This document shows positions 59,896 through 64,000 of a stretch of 64,000 nucleotides of DNA, one piece after another. The stretch is taken from positions 12,906,673 to 12,970,672 of the forward strand of contig CM033115.1 in the NCBI GenBank assembly GCA_019321725.1, written 5' to 3'. The notes below the pieces were generated by a model. The model ran no database searches and was not told where the DNA came from. It saw only the letters and a list, made by a program, of their open reading frames with translations. Source of the DNA: Paulownia fortunei. Lineage: Eukaryota; Streptophyta; Magnoliopsida; Lamiales; Paulowniaceae. How positions within the stretch are numbered: position 1 is the first letter of the stretch; each line of letters begins with the position of its first letter. Made by a program: the position numbers and the translations under genes.

Positions 59896-59995
59896 NNNNN
59901 NNNNNNNNNNNNNNNNNNNNNNNNNNNNNNNNNNNNNNNNNNNNNNNNNNNNNNNNNNNNNNNNNNNNNNNNNNNNNNNNNNNNNNNNNNNNNNN
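59896..59995. other. Assembly gap (100 N)
   Basis: Exactly 100 N, the conventional size for a gap of unknown length. The remaining parts of the CACTA element, the second copia element and copia copy B may be hidden here. Confidence 0.95.
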
Positions 59996-62900
59996 TCCAC
60001 ACGGTGCAATAGAAGATAGAGTACATTTCGCAACAGAATATATGATTCGATTAATTCGCTTCATTAATTACCAATTATTGATGGAATCACTAATGAAGTG
60101 TTTGTTAATTTTCTATATAAATAAGAGATGCATTATGCATATTGATGTACAAATAACACGGCAACTAATCGAAAGAAGTGTTCACTTCTTGTCCATTTAA
60201 TTGATTGCTATTATAGGTGCTTTGTGAAAAGTTTATACCAAAATTATTATAATGTTAATTATCATTTGTTATAATTATTTTTAAAATTATTATAACTTAT
60301 TAAAAAATAATATATAATTAAAAAAAATAAAGATAAAAATAATAATAAGCTCTTTCAAATATTTAAATTTGAGTTTGAACTTATCTTATGAAAAAGTTTG
60401 AGCTCGACATGTTCGAGTCGAGCTTGACTCGACTCAAGTCGTCTTTAATCCTACATTATATGAATTGAACGAGGTGGATCAATGCCCAAACAAATCTGAA
60501 ACTATTCACTAGTTAGAAAATGAGCTTTTCCTAGTTACTAGGGTTTGTCAATGCCTAAACGCCAGCCTGAATAAATGAGCAAAGCGCCTTAGTCTACACT
60601 CTCACTTATTCTAATAGTAATAATAATAATAATAAAGATGAAAAGGAAGAAAAATGTGACAGAGTTGTGTGGTTAAGATAGCAACAAATCAAAGATGTCA
60701 TTGAATTTATTTATACCTAATCCAATATTCGAAAGTTGTGTAGTTAAGTTAGAAACAAAATCAAAGACGTCATTGAATTTATTAACACCTAACCCTGTCC
60801 CCTTGCTGACTGCTTTCATAAGTGATATTCATTAACCACTTGCCTATATCCAATTCCCCTCAATTGAAATTCCACTAATACCCTTTTCTTGCCAGATGAA
60901 ATTACATTACTATCCTCTTCACTCGATCCCTAGTCATTTTCAAACATCCATAATCATATGGGTCCAATTTGGAAAACTTAAGCACTTCCACCTTTTAAGT
61001 TTAATTAAAACTCTTCAACGCGTTCTTATATAATTTTTCATCTTTATAGTCGCAGCAAATAAAACGTTCTTAAATAATTTTTCATTTTTATAGTCGCATT
61101 CATCTATTTGGTTCGACTTATCATTTAGGGGGATGATTCTTTACACTTATTTTAGGGGAAAAAAAAATCTAACACAAGGCTCTAGTAAATGATGTTTGAA
61201 AAATTGATTTACAAACTTGGTGTGGATTAGAAATTGTTATACTGTTTTCATGTTTTTTTACGAAATTATGATACTGTTGATTCTGTGTAATGTTATGTTT
61301 ATGTAGCTGAACTAAACTAAAAAGTAATTATAATTGATGTAGTTTTCAAAGCCCAGCCATTGACTTGCTCGTTGCTGTAAGGGTTTAAATTAATTAAACG
61401 GAATAAATATGGAATTATCAAATTTATTTAAATTTTTTATCGAATTTGGAGGCGGATATTTATTAAATGAATGAAGATCGAAGAGCTTTAACTGAGGTGG
61501 AGTGTAGCAATAGTAGCTTGATAATTTTTTTCTTCTCATATTTAATTAATTGAATCGAATTCGAGTTTAGTTTTAAATATTATCGAATAAAAAAAAAAGT
61601 ATTTAAATTTCTTATCGAACTAAGTGCAAACAATCTTTTAGTGATCTATCTTGAATAGTTGGTTGATTTTTCAATACTGGTAATGAATAAAATAAATTTT
61701 AATTAATGATAAAGAAAAGAATTTGTTAAAATAGTGAGTGATTTTTATTAAGTTTCAAAACTTTTAAATTTTGAGAGAATCACAATCACAAATAAAAATG
61801 ACAATGGAGTGATTTGGAAAGAATTTATCACAAGTCAAGACTCAATATGTCAAAGTTTTTAAGAATCAAAGATTCAAATCTGAATTGACCATTAGAACCC
61901 TTTTAGTAATTTTAAAAATATTAAATAATATATATTTAAAAATAATACCACTAATTTATTTTTTTAAAAATAATATTGCATAATCATATATATAACAAAT
62001 TAAAAATAAATAAATAAATTAAATTGGGTGAGTTGGGGACATGGGAATTTGAAATCAAAAAATCAAAATTTACTCAAAATTTATTTATAATTTTAAAAAC
62101 TTACAAAAATCTGAGCATAAACTCGTCTTATCATCATTTTTATCCTTAAAATGTTCAATGAACCTAGTAAAAATCCTGGCATAGAAAGTTGTCATCCTAG
62201 ACACTAGCCCTGGTACCTCCCAAGCTCTAACAATGAACCCAGTAATCAAGGATTACTCCTTGAATTTATTTTACACCTAATAACAACAATAATAATAATA
62301 ACAATACTATTAATGATACCAATAATAATAATACCAACAACAAAATGTTAGGAATTTGGTCCCGGATTTTGAAATGGTAAGATGTGTTTGTAAAAACTTA
62401 TCTTAATTTTTATTAACACTCTCAACTACAAACACAAATACATAATTGAAAAATAAGTAGTTGAAAGTTGAAAGTTGAAAGTCACTTTAGCCAAAAAATA
62501 AATAAAGAAAGAAAAAGAAAAATTAGGATTTTTTTTTGAAAAAAATATCATTATATCAAGATATTAATTAATATTTAATTCAATAAATATATTAATAACT
62601 AGTAAAATACAATAAATAATAAGATAATAAATTCTTATAAATAAAAGTACAAAATACATAAACATCCTGGAATATACACATGATAGCAAATACCCACCAA
62701 ATTAATAAATATAATACTTACCTCCCAAATTAAATATTTGGACAATATTGCCCTTATGCTATTGAGTTTATATAATTTTTAATATATTTTGAACATTTTC
62801 ACCCTAAATTCTATTTAAAGTAATTAATATCTTAAATAATTAAAATTTAAAAAAGTAAAATAATAAATAGTATAAGTGTATTTCCACAAACTTAAAATAA

Positions 62901-63766
62901 AAAATAAAAATTTAAAGATAAATAAATATATTTTCATAAACTTAGATATGTACAAATATTGTGCTGTACAAACTATTATTTTTATTATTATATATATAAA
63001 TATGTATGCATTTTTATTCAAAAGAGTCCAAATTCTTATAAACTTTTTGTTTAATTATTTTAAAAATAGAATATATCTAAATAGCAATGCAGATATAATT
63101 ATCATTCTCGTCCAAAATAGTCAAATTCTTTTAGATTAGATTGTTAATAATTTTATTTTGAATTCAAATAATAAAAATAAATTTTTTTGTGGTAAATTTT
63201 ATGTATTTATTATACTATTTATTATTTTAACAGTGAAAATTGTAGTTATGTTATTAATTACTTTTTCTACATCATAATCAAAAATATCTTTTTTTTTTAT
63301 GGTGTAAATGTTAAAAATACAATGGGAAATATATAAATTCAAATGAAATAAGGGTTATATTATCCAGACATTTAATTTAGAGGATAAAAGTTACATTTGA
63401 TAGTTTATGGGATAAATGTTATATTTATTAAGCCAAAGGAATAAGTTTTATATTTATTTGTTTAAAGAATATTTGCGACATAGAATATATTTAGGGGGTC
63501 TTTATGTAATTTACCCTTAATAAAATCATAGCCACATATCTACTTAAGAGATAAATCCAAATATCTTGCAATCTTAGCCGTAGCAAATTCGGACAAGATT
63601 ACCCAAAAAAGTAGAGTAGAGTAATGGACTGAAGTTTCCAAAAAGCAAAATGTACTACACTTGAAATAAATGCTAATTAATACAGAAGAAATTGCTCCCA
63701 TATCCCCGCCCCGCCATTGTTTTAAACCCATATTTCTCCCTCTATTTCCACCTCAAAGCCACAGCA
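59996..63766 (+). other. Intergenic and upstream region of the last gene
   Basis: No gene was recognised in 3.8 kb. Visible are a diverged 60-bp tandem duplication (60,664-60,722 and 60,734-60,793, AAAGA(T/C)GTCATTGAATTTAT), a 44-bp duplication (CGTTCTTA(A/T)ATAATTTTTCAT at 61,021 and 61,064), (TAA)n at about 60,617-60,637 and AAT/AAC repeats at 62,280-62,340. AT-rich frames at 62,824-63,139 on both strands are not credible. The last 250 bases become steadily GC-richer toward the start codon. No clear TATA box was seen. Confidence 0.5.
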
Positions 63767-64000
63767 ATGGGGTCTTCTATTTGTTCCAGGCAGCCTATCA
63801 TAGCTCCAGCCCCCAACCCATTTGCCCCCAATACCACCCTCTTCCGTTCATTCTACTTCAGAAGTGCCCCTTCCGCCGTCGCCATCTGCTGCTCCCTCCG
63901 CCGCCCTGAGTACACCCCGAACCACATTCCGGACCCCAAGTACGTCCGCATATTCGACACCACCCTTCGCGACGGAGAGCAGTCCCCTGGTGCCACCATG
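63767..64000 (+). CDS. IPMS: 2-isopropylmalate synthase, plastid, 5' part (runs off the window)
   Basis: An open frame of 78 codons from ATG at 63,767 to the last base. Residues 1 to about 44 are rich in Ser, Pro, Ala and Arg with almost no acidic residues, a typical plastid transit peptide. From residue 46, [20 protein letters not shown] leads into [14 protein letters not shown]. The DTTLRDGEQ motif is the start of the HMGL-like TIM barrel and holds the Arg and metal-binding Asp of this family. The enzyme joins acetyl-CoA to 2-oxoisovalerate, the first step of leucine synthesis. The start context GCAATGG fits a plant initiation site. The sequence shown cannot separate it from methylthioalkylmalate synthases, relatives confined to glucosinolate-making plants. 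Codons are GC-rich, unlike the rest of the window. Confidence 0.93.
   Translation, partial: MGSSICSRQPIIAPAPNPFAPNTTLFRSFYFRSAPSAVAICCSLRRPEYTPNHIPDPKYVRIFDTTLRDGEQSPGATM

Noticed and set aside
62824..63139. Overlapping AT-rich frames on both strands
   Set aside because: Composed of Ile, Lys, Asn, Tyr and Phe codons expected from AT-rich DNA, with no motif.
63767..64000. Possible methylthioalkylmalate synthase instead of isopropylmalate synthase
   Set aside because: The visible 78 residues fit both, but that relative is restricted to glucosinolate-making plants and nothing here indicates one. The commoner enzyme was preferred.

Overview
This is AT-rich nuclear DNA of a flowering plant, most likely a eudicot. 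The evidence is one plastid-targeted amino-acid biosynthesis gene at the extreme right edge and about 60 kb of nested, decayed plant transposable elements: Ty3/gypsy of Athila and Tat type, Ty1/copia, hAT, CACTA and a tRNA-derived SINE. No bacterial, organellar or viral genes are recognised. The species cannot be named from the sequence. A 100-base assembly gap (N) lies at 59,896-59,995.

Layout. 1-5.4 kb: 3' part of a plus-strand Athila-like Ty3/gypsy element (pol remnants, polypurine tract, 3' LTR). 5.5-15.0 kb: a minus-strand Tat-like Ty3/gypsy element, with integrase C-terminus at the left and tRNA-Asp-type primer site and LTR at the right. Its gag is split by a plus-strand hAT transposase pseudogene (9.8-12.3 kb) and a solo-type LTR (12.28-13.74 kb). 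15.0-15.8 kb: probable non-autonomous hAT element. 17.6-22.0 kb: a huge inverted repeat (two arms of about 1.26 kb, nearly identical by eye) around a 1.9 kb spacer, followed by diverged direct copies to 25.5 kb. 26.1-35.45 kb: a tandem array of about 1.27 kb units, an inverted relative of which sits inside the spacer of the big inverted repeat. 35.8-36.1 kb: a SINE with an exact 18-bp target duplication.

36.7-55.6 kb is a segmental duplication. Copies A (36.7-44.2 kb) and B (48.3-55.6 kb) are direct. A shortened copy C (about 47.3-48.26 kb) is inverted head-to-head with B. Each copy carries a tiny ORF for a single-membrane-span protein with a charged tail, intact in B and C and broken in A. 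A and B also share an old TNT1-like copia insertion with the same internal integrase deletion, so insertion and deletion came before the duplication. Later events differ by copy: two hAT-like elements entered A, and a second copia element (minus strand, 2.07 kb LTR at 55,557-57,627) entered B. A CACTA element then entered the RNase H region of that second copia element at 58,016. The CACTA end carries inverted subterminal motifs and a higher-order minisatellite.

The only confidently functional host gene is the first exon or 5' part of a 2-isopropylmalate synthase gene (leucine synthesis, plastid) starting at 63,767 and running off the window. The tiny-ORF family is the main candidate for something undescribed. 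All boundaries and identities were judged by eye, without alignment software.
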